From Chloracidobacterium validum (GTDB taxonomy: Bacteria; Acidobacteriota; Blastocatellia; Chloracidobacteriales; Chloracidobacteriaceae), in NCBI RefSeq assembly GCF_018304825.1, contig NZ_CP072648.1, forward strand, positions 789,501 through 853,500: 64,000 nt of DNA, read 5' to 3'. The notes below the pieces were generated by a model. It ran no database searches. It saw only the letters and a list, made by a program, of their open reading frames with translations, and was not told the DNA's origin. Position numbers and translations under genes: made by a program. This document shows, in pieces, positions 1 through 8,734 of the stretch. The number at the start of each line of letters is the position of its first letter. The stretch's first letter is position 1.

Positions 1-158
1 TGGCAGTTGAGCCTATGGTTAACATGGGCTTGCCAGATGTGAAAATTGAAAGTGATGGATGGACAGTTGTTACTTGTGACGGTCTGCCTTCGGCTCACTT
101 CGAGCATACGATTGCAATAACTCCAAATGGTCCGTTGGTGCTTACTGATTTATCCTAG
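1..158 (+). CDS. map: Methionine aminopeptidase, C-terminal end (cut by window edge)
   Basis: The reading frame enters at base 3 and ends at TAG 156-158, giving the last 51 residues of a type I methionine aminopeptidase. The conserved end of the fold is visible: the EPMVNMG segment, whose Glu is a metal ligand in this family, then [18 protein letters not shown] (second ligand Glu) and NGPLVLT. The enzyme removes the initiator Met from nascent proteins in the cytoplasm. It precedes infA by 38 bases, the common map-infA-rpmJ order at the front of alpha operons. Only the 3' end is in the window, so nothing can be said about its start. Confidence 0.93.
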   Translation, partial: AVEPMVNMGLPDVKIESDGWTVVTCDGLPSAHFEHTIAITPNGPLVLTDLS

Positions 159-196
159 TAACACATTGAGATTTATGGCTTGCTAGGGGAGGGGTT

Positions 197-415
197 GTGC
201 CTAAGGAAGATTCAATTGAGGCCTCAGCTTTCGTTTTAGAGGCTCTTCCAAATGCTACTTTTCGTGTTGAGCTTGAGAATAAACACGTAGTTCTTGCTCG
301 AATTTCAGGCAAAATGCGGAAAAACTTTATTAAGATATTGCCTGGTGATAAAGTTTTAGTTGAGCTTTCGCCTTATGACTTGACAAGAGGGAGAATTGTT
401 TACCGTTATAAGTAA
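197..415 (+). CDS. infA: Translation initiation factor IF-1
   Basis: A 72-residue protein, the standard IF-1 length, forming one OB-fold (S1-like) domain. Recognisable segments are [19 protein letters not shown] near the start, [17 protein letters not shown] in the middle and [11 protein letters not shown] at the end. IF-1 binds the 30S A site and assists initiator tRNA selection. The start is GTG at 197, chosen because a purine-rich ribosome binding site (AGGGGAGGGG, 185-194) lies just upstream. It is followed by rpmJ after 35 bases. Confidence 0.97.
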   Translation: MPKEDSIEASAFVLEALPNATFRVELENKHVVLARISGKMRKNFIKILPGDKVLVELSPYDLTRGRIVYRYK

Positions 416-450
416 GTTTAGCGATATACTAGCTGAAAGGTTTAACTATC

Positions 451-564
451 ATGAAGGTTAGAGCATCTGTTAAGAAAATATGCAAATCTTGTAAGATTAT
501 TACGAGATTTGGTGTCGTCAGAGTCATATGTATTAACCCTAAACACAAACAAAGACAAGGTTGA
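451..564 (+). CDS. rpmJ: 50S ribosomal protein L36
   Basis: A very short gene of 37 codons, beginning [15 protein letters not shown] and ending NPKHKQRQG, which is the L36 consensus almost unchanged. The zinc ribbon ligands Cys11, Cys14, Cys27 and His32 are all present, so this is the zinc-binding (C+) form. It lies between infA and rpsM, its normal place. The GGTTGATAA end leaves 33 bases before rpsM. L36 sits in the peptidyl-transferase half of the large subunit. Confidence 0.96.
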   Translation: MKVRASVKKICKSCKIITRFGVVRVICINPKHKQRQG

Positions 565-597
565 TAAACTTACACGTAATTATTTTGGAGTAGTTTT

Positions 598-981
598 ATG
601 GCACGCGTTGCTGGTGTAGATCTTCCAGAAGACAAAAGAGTTGAGATTGCCCTAACCTATATATATGGCATAGGTAGGTCTTTGTCATCTAAAATACTTG
701 AAAAGGCCAATGTCGATCCAGGTATAAAAATGCATAACCTGTCTGAGGATGAACTAGGCCGTATAAGAGCTGTTATTGACACCTCTATTGTTGTGGAGGG
801 TGATCTAAGAAAACAAATCCAGTTGGATATAAAGCGGCTAATGGAGATTCAGTCTTATCGGGGTTTGAGACACAGAAGAAGTCTTCCCGTACGTGGGCAA
901 AGAACGCATACAAATGCAAGAACGCGTAAAGGTCCTCGAAGAGCAACAATTGCTAAGAAGAAGGCTCCTGGGAAGAAGTAA
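598..981 (+). CDS. rpsM: 30S ribosomal protein S13
   Basis: A 127-residue S13 of normal length. It starts [21 protein letters not shown] and includes [14 protein letters not shown] (helix-two-turn-helix region), [18 protein letters not shown], and a lysine-rich tail [18 protein letters not shown]13 lies in the head of the 30S subunit and contacts the P-site tRNA and bridge B1 to the large subunit. A GGAG ribosome binding site (585-588) precedes the ATG. Third codon positions are AT-rich, unlike genes in the right half of the window. Confidence 0.98.
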   Translation: MARVAGVDLPEDKRVEIALTYIYGIGRSLSSKILEKANVDPGIKMHNLSEDELGRIRAVIDTSIVVEGDLRKQIQLDIKRLMEIQSYRGLRHRRSLPVRGQRTHTNARTRKGPRRATIAKKKAPGKK

Positions 982-1013
982 TCTAAATTAAACCCGAAAC
1001 AAGGTTCACTACT

Positions 1014-1430
1014 ATGGCGAAAAAGAATAGTCAGTCTAAACCTTCTTTGAAGAAAAAGACGTTCAAGAAAAAAGAAAAGAAGAATATCCCACAAGGAATA
1101 GTCCACATTCAAGCTTCTTTCAATAATACTCTAGTAAGCATAACGGATCTGAATGGTAATCTATTAGCTGCTAGTAGCTCTGGTGCGCTTGGCTTCAAGG
1201 GATCAAGGAAAGGTACTCCGTTTGCAGCACAGCAGGCAGCTGCTAAAGCAACGGCAGTTGCAAAAGAATCAGGTTTGCAATCTTGCGAGGTTCGTATCAG
1301 TGGACCTGGTTCTGGTCGAGAGTCTGCGATAAGAGCTATTCAAGCTAATGGCGTGGAGGTTCGTCTCATTCGTGATGTTACTCCTATCCCACACAATGGT
1401 TGTCGTCCGCGCAAGAAGCGAAGGGTTTAA
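1014..1430 (+). CDS. rpsK: 30S ribosomal protein S11
   Basis: A 138-residue S11. The N-terminus is a lysine-rich extension; the conserved core follows with [53 protein letters not shown] and the terminal [19 protein letters not shown]11 lies on the 30S platform near the E site and helps select mRNA-tRNA pairing. It sits 32 bases after rpsM and 51 bases before rpsD in the alpha operon. Confidence 0.98.
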   Translation: MAKKNSQSKPSLKKKTFKKKEKKNIPQGIVHIQASFNNTLVSITDLNGNLLAASSSGALGFKGSRKGTPFAAQQAAAKATAVAKESGLQSCEVRISGPGSGRESAIRAIQANGVEVRLIRDVTPIPHNGCRPRKKRRV

Positions 1431-1481
1431 CTCTCCGACTTAGGGTACTTTGAGTATTGAAATAAGATAGGAAGGTGTACT

Positions 1482-2120
1482 TTGGCAAGATATCGTGATG
1501 CTGTTTGTCGTCTTTGTCGTCGTGAGGGGGCTAAGCTCTTTTTGAAAGGGAATAGATGCTATAAACCCTCTTGTCCAATAGAAAAGAGAGGGACATATCC
1601 ACCTGGTCAGCATGGTAAAGACTCTAAGCGAGGAAAGCTGACGGGATATGGTGAACAATTACGAGAAAAGCAAAAAGTGAAGCGTATATATGGGATGCTG
1701 GAAGGTCAGTTCAGGAGTTATTTTGAGAAGGCATCTCGTCAGCGTGGTATTGTTGGAGAGAATCTACTAGTTTTACTTGAAAAACGACTCGACAATGTTG
1801 TTTACAGGATTGGTTTTGCAACCTCTAGAGCACAGGCCCGCCAGTTAGTAAATCATGGACATGTGAGAGTGAATGGCAAAAAAGTAGATATCCCCTCTTT
1901 TCAGGTAAAAGTTGGAGATATTATATCAATAAAGGATGAAAGTGCGAAAAACCCTCACATACTGCATGCATTTGAAACGGCTGTCGGGCGAGGCCGTCCA
2001 AATTGGATAGAAGTTGAGAATAAGACAATACTATCTGGCCGCGTAGTTTCATTGCCAAGACGAGAGGATATTACTCAATCCATCAGTGAGCAGATGATTA
2101 TTGAGTTGTACTCTAAGTAG
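1482..2120 (+). CDS. rpsD: 30S ribosomal protein S4
   Basis: A 212-residue S4 read from a TTG start at 1482, with GGAAGG (1470-1475) upstream. Next come [15 protein letters not shown] and [20 protein letters not shown]; these four cysteines form the zinc-finger (C+) type S4. The S4 RNA-binding domain includes [20 protein letters not shown] and [18 protein letters not shown]4 is a primary 16S rRNA binder at the 5' domain and in several bacteria represses its own operon; no leader that would show this here was identified. Confidence 0.97.
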   Translation: MARYRDAVCRLCRREGAKLFLKGNRCYKPSCPIEKRGTYPPGQHGKDSKRGKLTGYGEQLREKQKVKRIYGMLEGQFRSYFEKASRQRGIVGENLLVLLEKRLDNVVYRIGFATSRAQARQLVNHGHVRVNGKKVDIPSFQVKVGDIISIKDESAKNPHILHAFETAVGRGRPNWIEVENKTILSGRVVSLPRREDITQSISEQMIIELYSK

Positions 2121-2161
2121 ACTTTGAAGGTAACTTACTGCCTAAGCGATGGGAGCGATTT

Positions 2162-3154
2162 ATGTGGGCATCTTTTCAGCGTCCTAAAAAGCTAGACTGT
2201 GATTTGGAAACACTCACTGACACTTATGGCTGCTTTCAAGCTCAACCCTTTGAGAGAGGTTTTGGGACTACTGTTGGTAATAGTATTCGCCGGGCTCTAT
2301 ACTCTTCAATGGAAGGGGCCGCAATAACAGCCGTGAAAATCGAGGGCGCGCTGCATGAATTTTCTTCAATCCCTGGTATTGTCGAGGACGCAACGGATAT
2401 TATCCTGAATTTGAAAAGAATTCCCTTTAAGATGTTACACAATCAGTCAGTTTCTACATTGCGACTCAGAGCTACTGAACCAGGTGGAATTTATTCACGC
2501 GATATTGAAACTGAAGGTGATGTAGAAATTCTAGACAAAAACCTCTACATTGCAACTGTCAGTGAGGGAGGATCTCTATCTGTCGAAATGCGTCTAAAAA
2601 TGGGACGGGGATACGTTTCTGCCGACAGAAACTTCGATGAAGATTTAGCGATTGGATATATACCGATCGACTCGGTTCACTCGCCTATAAAACGTGTCCG
2701 TTGTAATGTTGAGTCAGCTCGTCTTGGTCAGGATACAGATTACGAAAAGCTCATACTAGAAGTCTGGACCAATGGGAGTATAAAACCTACTGACTCAATT
2801 GGCTTAGCCGCTAAGTTAGTCAAAGACCATATGTCAATATTCATAAATTTTGAAGAAACAGAGGTAGGTGTAGAGCCAGTTGAAGTTCAGCATCCAAAAC
2901 GAGTTAATAACGAAAATTTAGACCGTTCAGTTGAAGAGCTCGAATTAAGTGTCAGATCCTACAACTGTTTGAAGAATGCAGATATAAGAACAATTAGAGA
3001 ACTCGTCCAGAAAAACGAGCAAGAGATGCTTAAGACTAAAAATTTCGGACGTAAGTCGCTCAATGAAATAAAAGAGATACTAGCTGCTATGGGTCTTGGA
3101 TTAGGTGCAATTTTTGACGAGAATGGTAATATAGTTGGTTACAGGAATGACTAG
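2162..3154 (+). CDS. rpoA: RNA polymerase alpha subunit
   Basis: A 330-residue alpha subunit. The N-terminal dimerisation domain carries [20 protein letters not shown]-like sequence (here [17 protein letters not shown]), the [19 protein letters not shown] segment and the [12 protein letters not shown] loop. After a linker near residues 235-255 the C-terminal domain reads [19 protein letters not shown] and [15 protein letters not shown], the helix-hairpin-helix fold that contacts UP elements and activators. It is 41 bases after rpsD and 31 bases before rplQ. Length and motifs are normal. Confidence 0.98.
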   Translation: MWASFQRPKKLDCDLETLTDTYGCFQAQPFERGFGTTVGNSIRRALYSSMEGAAITAVKIEGALHEFSSIPGIVEDATDIILNLKRIPFKMLHNQSVSTLRLRATEPGGIYSRDIETEGDVEILDKNLYIATVSEGGSLSVEMRLKMGRGYVSADRNFDEDLAIGYIPIDSVHSPIKRVRCNVESARLGQDTDYEKLILEVWTNGSIKPTDSIGLAAKLVKDHMSIFINFEETEVGVEPVEVQHPKRVNNENLDRSVEELELSVRSYNCLKNADIRTIRELVQKNEQEMLKTKNFGRKSLNEIKEILAAMGLGLGAIFDENGNIVGYRND

Positions 3155-3194
3155 CCAAAACTGATTTCAGTTTGCGAGAGGTAGCTTGGAAACG

Positions 3195-3623
3195 ATGAGA
3201 CATCTAAATGCACATAGGAAATTAGGGAGGACTTCGGCACATAGGAAGTCTTTATTGAGAAATCTTGCAACATCCTTAGTATTAAATGAAAAGTTAGTCA
3301 CGACTCTGCAAAAAGCAAAGGAGCTTCGCCCATTCGTAGAACGAGCTGTGACATTAGGTAAGCGTGGCGACTTACATGCTCGACGACTAGCAGCCGGTTA
3401 TTTCCATGCTGGAAATCAGAAATGGAACTCAAACCCAAAGCGCCTGCAAACAGGGACGCAGAGGACGGCTGGTGTGGCTGCTCTATCGAAGCTCTTTGAT
3501 GTTCTCTCTGCGCGTTTTTCAGACAGAAAGGGTGGTTATACTCGAATATTAAAACTTGGAACGCGTCGAGGTGACGGTGCCGAGCTGGCAATAATTGAAT
3601 TTGTCGGACCAGAGGACAATTGA
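3195..3623 (+). CDS. rplQ: 50S ribosomal protein L17
   Basis: Read from ATG 3195 this is a 142-residue L17 beginning MRHLNAHRKLGRTSAHRK, the family consensus start. An in-frame TTG at 3186 would add three residues, but the consensus N-terminus favours the ATG. GAGAGG at 3176-3181 is a possible ribosome binding site. Other family segments are NLATSLVLNEKLVTTLQKAKELRPFVER and GGYTRILKLGTRRGDGAELAIIEFV. It is the last ribosomal gene of the alpha operon and is followed by a stem-loop. Confidence 0.96.
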   Translation: MRHLNAHRKLGRTSAHRKSLLRNLATSLVLNEKLVTTLQKAKELRPFVERAVTLGKRGDLHARRLAAGYFHAGNQKWNSNPKRLQTGTQRTAGVAALSKLFDVLSARFSDRKGGYTRILKLGTRRGDGAELAIIEFVGPEDN

Positions 3624-3656
3624 TATCTAACTCTGACAAATCGGATGAAAATGCTC

Positions 3657-3705
3657 TAGCTTCGATACTTGATGCTATATCATTGTGTCGAAGCTAAAAC
3701 TTTTT
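3657..3705 (+). terminator. Stem-loop with T run after rplQ
   Basis: TAGCTTCGA (3657-3665) is perfectly complementary to TCGAAGCTA (3688-3696). Inside the loop TGAT and ATCA can pair around GCTAT. AAAC and then five T residues (3701-3705) follow. This resembles an intrinsic terminator or attenuator between rplQ and accB. The ribosome binding site of accB (GGAGAGAAG, 3711-3719) lies straight after it, so read-through would also give translation of accB. Confidence 0.6.
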
Positions 3706-3721
3706 AGTACGGAGAGAAGAT

Positions 3722-4180
3722 ATGAACTTAAAAGAAATAAAAGAGCTCATAGAATTTGTAAGTGAAAAACAAATAGCTGAATTAGAAATTGATAAAGCTG
3801 GACTAAAACTTCGGATTAGAACAACTCAATCTGTCGAAACTACCAGTTCTCATCTGCCTACTCTATCGCCAACGAGTATCTCGCTGCCTTCTGGGGGCAC
3901 TCATATTGAAACCCAGGCTCCAGAAAAGCAAGAAGAGGACTTATATATAGTTCGCTCTCCTATTGTTGGCACTTTTTACAGGGCACCGGGTCCAGATGCG
4001 AAACCCTTTGTTGAGGTGGGTACACAAGTGTCGTCCGGTACTGTGCTGTGTATTATTGAGGCAATGAAATTGATGAATGAGGTTGAGTCTGATGTGTCAG
4101 GTGAGATTGTTAAGATACATCAAGAAAATGGTAAGCCTGTTGAATTTGGTCAACCCTTGTTCTCTGTGAAAAGGAATTAG
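3722..4180 (+). CDS. accB: Biotin carboxyl carrier protein of acetyl-CoA carboxylase
   Basis: A 152-residue BCCP. An N-terminal segment ([23 protein letters not shown]) precedes a Ser/Thr/Pro-rich linker at about 36-70. The biotinyl domain then holds [23 protein letters not shown] and the biotinylation motif EAMKLMNEV, with the modified lysine at 116. It carries carboxybiotin from AccC to the carboxyltransferase in the first step of fatty acid synthesis. It is separated from accC by two bases. The pair directly follows the ribosomal genes, with a probable terminator between. Confidence 0.97.
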   Translation: MNLKEIKELIEFVSEKQIAELEIDKAGLKLRIRTTQSVETTSSHLPTLSPTSISLPSGGTHIETQAPEKQEEDLYIVRSPIVGTFYRAPGPDAKPFVEVGTQVSSGTVLCIIEAMKLMNEVESDVSGEIVKIHQENGKPVEFGQPLFSVKRN

Positions 4181-4182
4181 CT

Positions 4183-5529
4183 GTGCCTTTATTCAAGAAA
4201 GTCCTTATTGCAAATCGAGGTGAAATAGCCTGTCGCATCATCTGGGCGTGTCGTGAGCTAGGATTGAAAACTGTTGCTGTTTATTCCCAGGCAGATGCTG
4301 ACTCCTTACATGTTCGTTTTGCTGACGAGGCAGTTTGCATTGGTCCTGCATCATCAAAGCAGAGTTATCTCAACATACCATCTGTGATCAGTGCCGCTGA
4401 GGTTACAAATGCTGATGCTATTCACCCAGGATACGGCTTTTTATCTGAGAATGCTCGTTTTGCAGAGGTTTGTGAGGCTTGTAATATAACGTTTATAGGC
4501 CCATCACCTAGTGCAATTAGGATGATGGGGGACAAAGCTACAGCTAAGGCCACGATGAAGGCATCTGGAGTTCCCGTTGTGCCTGGGAGTGATGGCGTGA
4601 TTGATTCATTCGAGGTTGCAGCGTCGGTTGCTTCCGAAATTGGTTTTCCAGTAATGATCAAGGCTACAGCTGGTGGTGGTGGACGAGGAATGCGAGTTGT
4701 GCATTCTATAAATGACCTCCAATCTAACTTTGATTCTGCTCAATCCGAAGCTGCTGCTGCTTTTGGTAATCCAAGTGTTTATATAGAGAAGTATATAGAA
4801 AACCCACGCCACATTGAAATACAGGTTCTAGCTGATAAACACGGAAATGCTGTTCATTTCGGTGAACGTGATTGCTCAATTCAACGTAGAAATCAAAAAC
4901 TTGTTGAGGAATCACCAAGTCCGGTCGTTTCAGCTGAAATGCGATCTCAAATAGGCCGGGCAGCACTCAATGCATGTGCTGGGGCTAATTATTTTAGTGC
5001 TGGAACAGTTGAGTTTATTGTTGACGAAAAATTGAATTTTTACTTCATGGAGATGAATACTCGAATACAAGTTGAACATCCAGTAACAGAGTATGTAGCT
5101 AATGTAGATTTGGTTCGTGAGCAAATACTTGTGGCGGCGGGGGAAAAACTTGATCATTCACAGCAGGACATTGTACTCAATGGACACGCAATTGAATGTA
5201 GGATAAACGCTGAAGACCCTCAAACATTTACCCCTTCACCTGGTTGTATTACCTCTCTAAACTTACCTGGTGGCCCTGGCGTGCGTGTTGATACCCATGC
5301 TTATCCTGGCTACCACGTACCACCTTACTATGATTCACTTATAGCTAAGCTCATTGTCCATGCGCCAACTCGCGACCAGGCAGTAGCCCGCATGAGAAGG
5401 GCGCTAGATACTTTTGTTATCGAGGGTATAAAGACAACAATACCTCTCCATCAACGTATTATGGATAGTGAAATTTTTAAGTCTGGTCACTTTTCAACTC
5501 GATTTCTTGAAGAGTTTTTAGCAAGGTAG
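4183..5529 (+). CDS. accC: Acetyl-CoA carboxylase, biotin carboxylase subunit
   Basis: A 448-residue biotin carboxylase from a GTG start at 4183, two bases after accB. It begins [18 protein letters not shown]. The ATP-grasp domain shows [15 protein letters not shown], the glycine-rich loop [33 protein letters not shown] and the metal-binding [14 protein letters not shown]. The C-terminal domain carries [13 protein letters not shown]. It carboxylates the biotin on AccB using ATP and bicarbonate. Length is the family norm. The accA and accD partners are not in the window. Confidence 0.98.
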   Translation: MPLFKKVLIANRGEIACRIIWACRELGLKTVAVYSQADADSLHVRFADEAVCIGPASSKQSYLNIPSVISAAEVTNADAIHPGYGFLSENARFAEVCEACNITFIGPSPSAIRMMGDKATAKATMKASGVPVVPGSDGVIDSFEVAASVASEIGFPVMIKATAGGGGRGMRVVHSINDLQSNFDSAQSEAAAAFGNPSVYIEKYIENPRHIEIQVLADKHGNAVHFGERDCSIQRRNQKLVEESPSPVVSAEMRSQIGRAALNACAGANYFSAGTVEFIVDEKLNFYFMEMNTRIQVEHPVTEYVANVDLVREQILVAAGEKLDHSQQDIVLNGHAIECRINAEDPQTFTPSPGCITSLNLPGGPGVRVDTHAYPGYHVPPYYDSLIAKLIVHAPTRDQAVARMRRALDTFVIEGIKTTIPLHQRIMDSEIFKSGHFSTRFLEEFLAR

Positions 5530-5539
5530 TAATATGAAA

Positions 5540-6871
5540 CTATTCACTAATTCTTTTTTTATACAGAGTTTTTGCTAACAACTTTGCATCCTCTAGATTA
5601 ATGACTTTCCCATCAATTTCGAGTTCATGGATTTGATTGATAATGCTTTTTATGTGTGGACCTGGGGGGATACCTACCTCTAAGATATGCCGCCCCTTAA
5701 GTAGATCCTGAAAGGGATTTTGTAATAAGCTAAACATTTTCACTTTCTCCTCAGCCCAGGACAGATATTCACTTTCAGGAGTGTGGAAAATAGATTTCAG
5801 AAAACAAATTAATAGTTTTATATCTATGATTCTTGCCAATCTTTTCAAATATGAAAATTCGAAGTTCTGTTTTTTTGATTGATAGAATATCTTGTAAGCA
5901 GGCAGATGTGTAGATATTATAACTAAAACTTGATTCCTTATATTGTGTCCCTTATAAGTGTATATACCTAAGCTATCAAGTAAGTCAATAAGTCTTGTTG
6001 TGCTCAATCCCAGACCTAAAATAGATAGTAATACTGAAAGTTTTTCTGGTTCACTTAATTCTTTTGTATTCTTTTTCCCTCGATCAATTGAAATTAATGT
6101 ATAATCCCAGAAAGCTTCTTTTGTATAAGGATTTTCAGAAATCATCGAGCTATGCAAATCCCAGAGCATAGGTAAGACTTGGCTAATTATTCCAAGTTTG
6201 AGACAATAATCGAGTCCTATAGATGGTTTTGGGGATAGTAAGAGTAATTTTTCAATTTCCTTACGCACTCTCTCCTTAGGGATATCCCCCAAGGAAGTTT
6301 GTTGGCACATAGCTATGGTTTCAGGCGATATACTTAGTTGATAGCGAGATGCTAGCTGTGCCGCGCGTAAAACTCTCAGTGAATCGTCCCTAAATGTGCT
6401 GTGATTAACTGCCTGAAGCCTTTTGTTGGCTAAGTCTTCCACTCCTCGGAAAGGATCTAAGATAGTCTGTGTAAAAGGGTCCTGTAGAATTGCATTGATT
6501 GTAAAATCACGACGACTAGCTGCTTCGTGAAATGGCATCCAAGGATTGCCCTCAATAAGAAATCCACGATGGCCTGGTCTGAGTTTCGACTCATGTCGCG
6601 GAAGTGATACGTCAATTTCTATCGAGGCATTGGCTTTAGGCCGTAACTTATAGACAGCAAAGTGTTCTCCGACTGTATTAACACTACCATGCCGCTCTAG
6701 TAATTCCCTTAGTTGACCACTAGGTAGTCCGTAAACTTCAATATCGTAATCCTTTACTGGGTAGTTGAGCAATCTATCGCGTACACAGCCTCCGACAAGA
6801 AATCCTTTCCCTCCTGATGACTCAATAGTTTTACAAACTGCAATAAGCCATTCTGGGATAGATTGCACCAT
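5540..6871 (-). CDS. cca: CCA tRNA nucleotidyltransferase / poly(A) polymerase family
   Basis: A 443-residue class II nucleotidyltransferase. Near the N-terminus are FLVGGCVRDRLL and DYDIEVYG, whose acidic pair binds the catalytic metals. Then come SRRDFTINAIL with DPF, and LRVLRAAQLASRYQLSIS, the head and neck regions of CCA-adding enzymes. The rest is helical and less conserved. Poly(A) polymerases share this fold, so the substrate is not certain. I chose ATG 6871; a TTG at 6883 directly abutting the upstream stop would add four residues. It is probably co-transcribed with the HAD gene. It converges on accC with a 10-base gap. Confidence 0.88.
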   Translation of the reverse strand: MVQSIPEWLIAVCKTIESSGGKGFLVGGCVRDRLLNYPVKDYDIEVYGLPSGQLRELLERHGSVNTVGEHFAVYKLRPKANASIEIDVSLPRHESKLRPGHRGFLIEGNPWMPFHEAASRRDFTINAILQDPFTQTILDPFRGVEDLANKRLQAVNHSTFRDDSLRVLRAAQLASRYQLSISPETIAMCQQTSLGDIPKERVRKEIEKLLLLSPKPSIGLDYCLKLGIISQVLPMLWDLHSSMISENPYTKEAFWDYTLISIDRGKKNTKELSEPEKLSVLLSILGLGLSTTRLIDLLDSLGIYTYKGHNIRNQVLVIISTHLPAYKIFYQSKKQNFEFSYLKRLARIIDIKLLICFLKSIFHTPESEYLSWAEEKVKMFSLLQNPFQDLLKGRHILEVGIPPGPHIKSIINQIHELEIDGKVINLEDAKLLAKTLYKKRISE

Positions 6872-6883
6872 TTTGATTTGCAA

Positions 6884-7576
6884 TCAGCTTTTTTGCACAC
6901 TTAGGTAATTTTGAATAGACTCGAGGTTGAGCTGACTTATGGATTCAAAGATGAAGTCAGCTTTGTATAATTTTTCTCTGGCATAAGAATTAGTGATAGC
7001 GACACAGTGCATACCAGCTGCTTTAGCCGCTTCAACTCCAGCTACTGAATCTTCGATAACTAAGCATTCAGATGCAGAAATTTCCTCTTTTGCCATATTT
7101 TTTTTATTTAAGTGATTAAGCGCAAGCAAATATCCTTCTGGAGACGGCTTTCCATGTTGTACATCGTCTGCGCTGATGATCAGACTAAAATGTTCTAGTA
7201 AGGAATGAAGTGAAAGTAAAGTAGTGATTTCTTGCCTCAAGGCTCCTGAGCAGATAGCCAACTGGACAAGTGGTGAGTACTTTTTTATCCAATCACTTAC
7301 CCCGTGAAAGAGTTTGGCTTGGGGTAGTAACATTTCTAATTTTGAAGTTTTATAGTGGATAAGCTGTGCAAGTTTTTCTAACGAAAGTTCAACACCAACC
7401 TCTAAAAAGAATTTCCTAAAGCAACCTTTGTCGTCTAATGCCAAGAAGTGTTGATCATATGTTTGACGATTAATATCTAGCCCTTCTTGTAAGAGTGTGT
7501 CTCTTAGTCCAGTGAAATGAATTTCTTCACTGTCCACAATAACGCCATCGAAATCGAAAATTACGGCTTTTATCAT
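6884..7576 (-). CDS. HAD superfamily hydrolase, beta-phosphoglucomutase/phosphatase-like
   Basis: A 230-residue HAD protein from ATG 7576 (a TTG two codons upstream is possible). The four HAD motifs are visible: IFDFDGVIVDSEE (nucleophile Asp and acid Asp), the Ser/Thr motif around LAICSGAL, Lys in HGKPSPEGY, and the acidic CLVIEDSVAGVEAAKAAG. A helical cap lies between motifs 1 and 2, as in subfamily I. Such enzymes hydrolyse or transfer phosphate on small sugars or phosphoglycolate; the substrate cannot be read from the sequence. It is the first gene of a two-gene unit with cca. Confidence 0.9.
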   Translation of the reverse strand: MIKAVIFDFDGVIVDSEEIHFTGLRDTLLQEGLDINRQTYDQHFLALDDKGCFRKFFLEVGVELSLEKLAQLIHYKTSKLEMLLPQAKLFHGVSDWIKKYSPLVQLAICSGALRQEITTLLSLHSLLEHFSLIISADDVQHGKPSPEGYLLALNHLNKKNMAKEEISASECLVIEDSVAGVEAAKAAGMHCVAITNSYAREKLYKADFIFESISQLNLESIQNYLSVQKS

Positions 7577-7632
7577 AGTCAAACTTGAGGTAATCTACTC
7601 TATTCCAATCTGGTATCCTGGGGAGGGTAGTT

Positions 7633-8022
7633 ATGAGGGCTTCTGTTCTTGTGTCGATTTGGTTGCTTTTGTGCGGCTCCTTGCTTGACAGTACATTTGC
7701 TCAAGGCAGCGTTGGCATAGGAAGGGCTCCACGTACGGCCAGTGAGATAAAGCGAAACCTAAAAACAATTCTAGTTGTAAAGTCAATAAACTCAGATCTT
7801 TACACTATTGAAGCCACCGATGAAATTACTGGTGATGAGTTAACTTATCGTGTCTCCCGTAATGCCAAAATCACAACTGAAAAAGGATTTCCAATAGTTG
7901 GTCGTGGTAAAGAAGTTAAATTAAGCGACATCCAGCCTGGGCAGCGATTAGAAGTTGTATATCGGGAATCTTTACCTACGCAGTTAACAAGAGTAACGTT
8001 GTTGAAAGACAAGGCTAACTAA
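7633..8022 (+). CDS. Small exported protein, unknown function
   Basis: A 129-residue protein with a clear signal peptide: MRAS, then VLVSIWLLLCGSLLDSTFA, with cleavage likely after the Ala of TFAQG. The mature part is short and beta-rich: ILVVKSINSDLYTIEATDE, ELTYRVSRNAKITTEKG, VKLSDIQPGQRLEVVY. This resembles small OB-like domains of the DUF5666 kind, in which a metal-dependent or adhesive role is only supposed. I do not recognise a specific family. A good ribosome binding site (GGGGAGGG, 7620-7627) precedes the ATG. It is transcribed divergently from the HAD gene. Confidence 0.75.
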   Translation: MRASVLVSIWLLLCGSLLDSTFAQGSVGIGRAPRTASEIKRNLKTILVVKSINSDLYTIEATDEITGDELTYRVSRNAKITTEKGFPIVGRGKEVKLSDIQPGQRLEVVYRESLPTQLTRVTLLKDKAN

Positions 8023-8026
8023 ATTA

Positions 8027-8719
8027 TCAATACTGGAACAGTCCCTTTTCATCACACACAATGGCGACGCTGTTGCTCGTCCCAAGACGGGTGGCACCAG
8101 CCGCGATTAATTGTTCTGCCATTTCTCGGCTACGGATGCCACCGGATGCTTTGATTTGGATTTTTCCTTGTGCAGTTTGATAGAGTAGCTTGACATCACC
8201 TATGGTTGCGCCAGGCTGGTTGAACCCGGTGGACGTTTTGACAAAGTCTGCTCCAGAGGACTGGATAATTTGGCAAGCCTTGACTTTTTCGTTGTCAGTT
8301 AGTAGTGATGTTTCAATAATTACTTTACAGATTGCGTTGTACCTTTGCACTGTCTTAACAACAGCTAAGATATCCGCTTCAACTAGTGAAAAATCACCCT
8401 CTTTGAGCTTGCCGATTCTCATAACCATGTCTATTTCACGGGCTCCATTTTCAAGGGCTTGCTGGGCTTCAAAGACCTTAACTTCAGTCGTTGTCGCGCC
8501 AAGCGGAAACCCAACAACTGTGCAGACGGTTGTTGCTTGACCAGATAGCTCATGAGCTGCTTGAGAAACCCATGCTGGATTTACGCACACGGATGCGAAC
8601 CTGTACCGTTTGGCCTCATCACAGCAGCGTGTAATATCGGCACTGGTTGCTTCTGGCTTCAAAAGTGTATGGTCAATGTATGCAGCAAGTGATGATGGTT
8701 GTCTGACTATTTCTGACAT
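8027..8719 (-). CDS. deoC: Deoxyribose-phosphate aldolase
   Basis: A 230-residue class I aldolase that splits 2-deoxyribose 5-phosphate into acetaldehyde and glyceraldehyde 3-phosphate during deoxynucleoside breakdown. Family motifs: AAYIDHTLLKPEAT, ASVCVNPAWV, VCTVVGFPLGATTTEVKVFEA, EIDMVMRIGKL, and GADFVKTSTGFNQPGATIGDV, in which the Lys forms the Schiff base; then IKASGGIRSREMAEQLIAAGATRLGTS. Length is normal. It starts 15 bases after the stop of the HEAT-repeat gene, so the two are likely co-transcribed, although no functional link is evident. Confidence 0.96.
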   Translation of the reverse strand: MSEIVRQPSSLAAYIDHTLLKPEATSADITRCCDEAKRYRFASVCVNPAWVSQAAHELSGQATTVCTVVGFPLGATTTEVKVFEAQQALENGAREIDMVMRIGKLKEGDFSLVEADILAVVKTVQRYNAICKVIIETSLLTDNEKVKACQIIQSSGADFVKTSTGFNQPGATIGDVKLLYQTAQGKIQIKASGGIRSREMAEQLIAAGATRLGTSNSVAIVCDEKGLFQY

Positions 8720-8734
8720 GGTTACTTGAACGCC

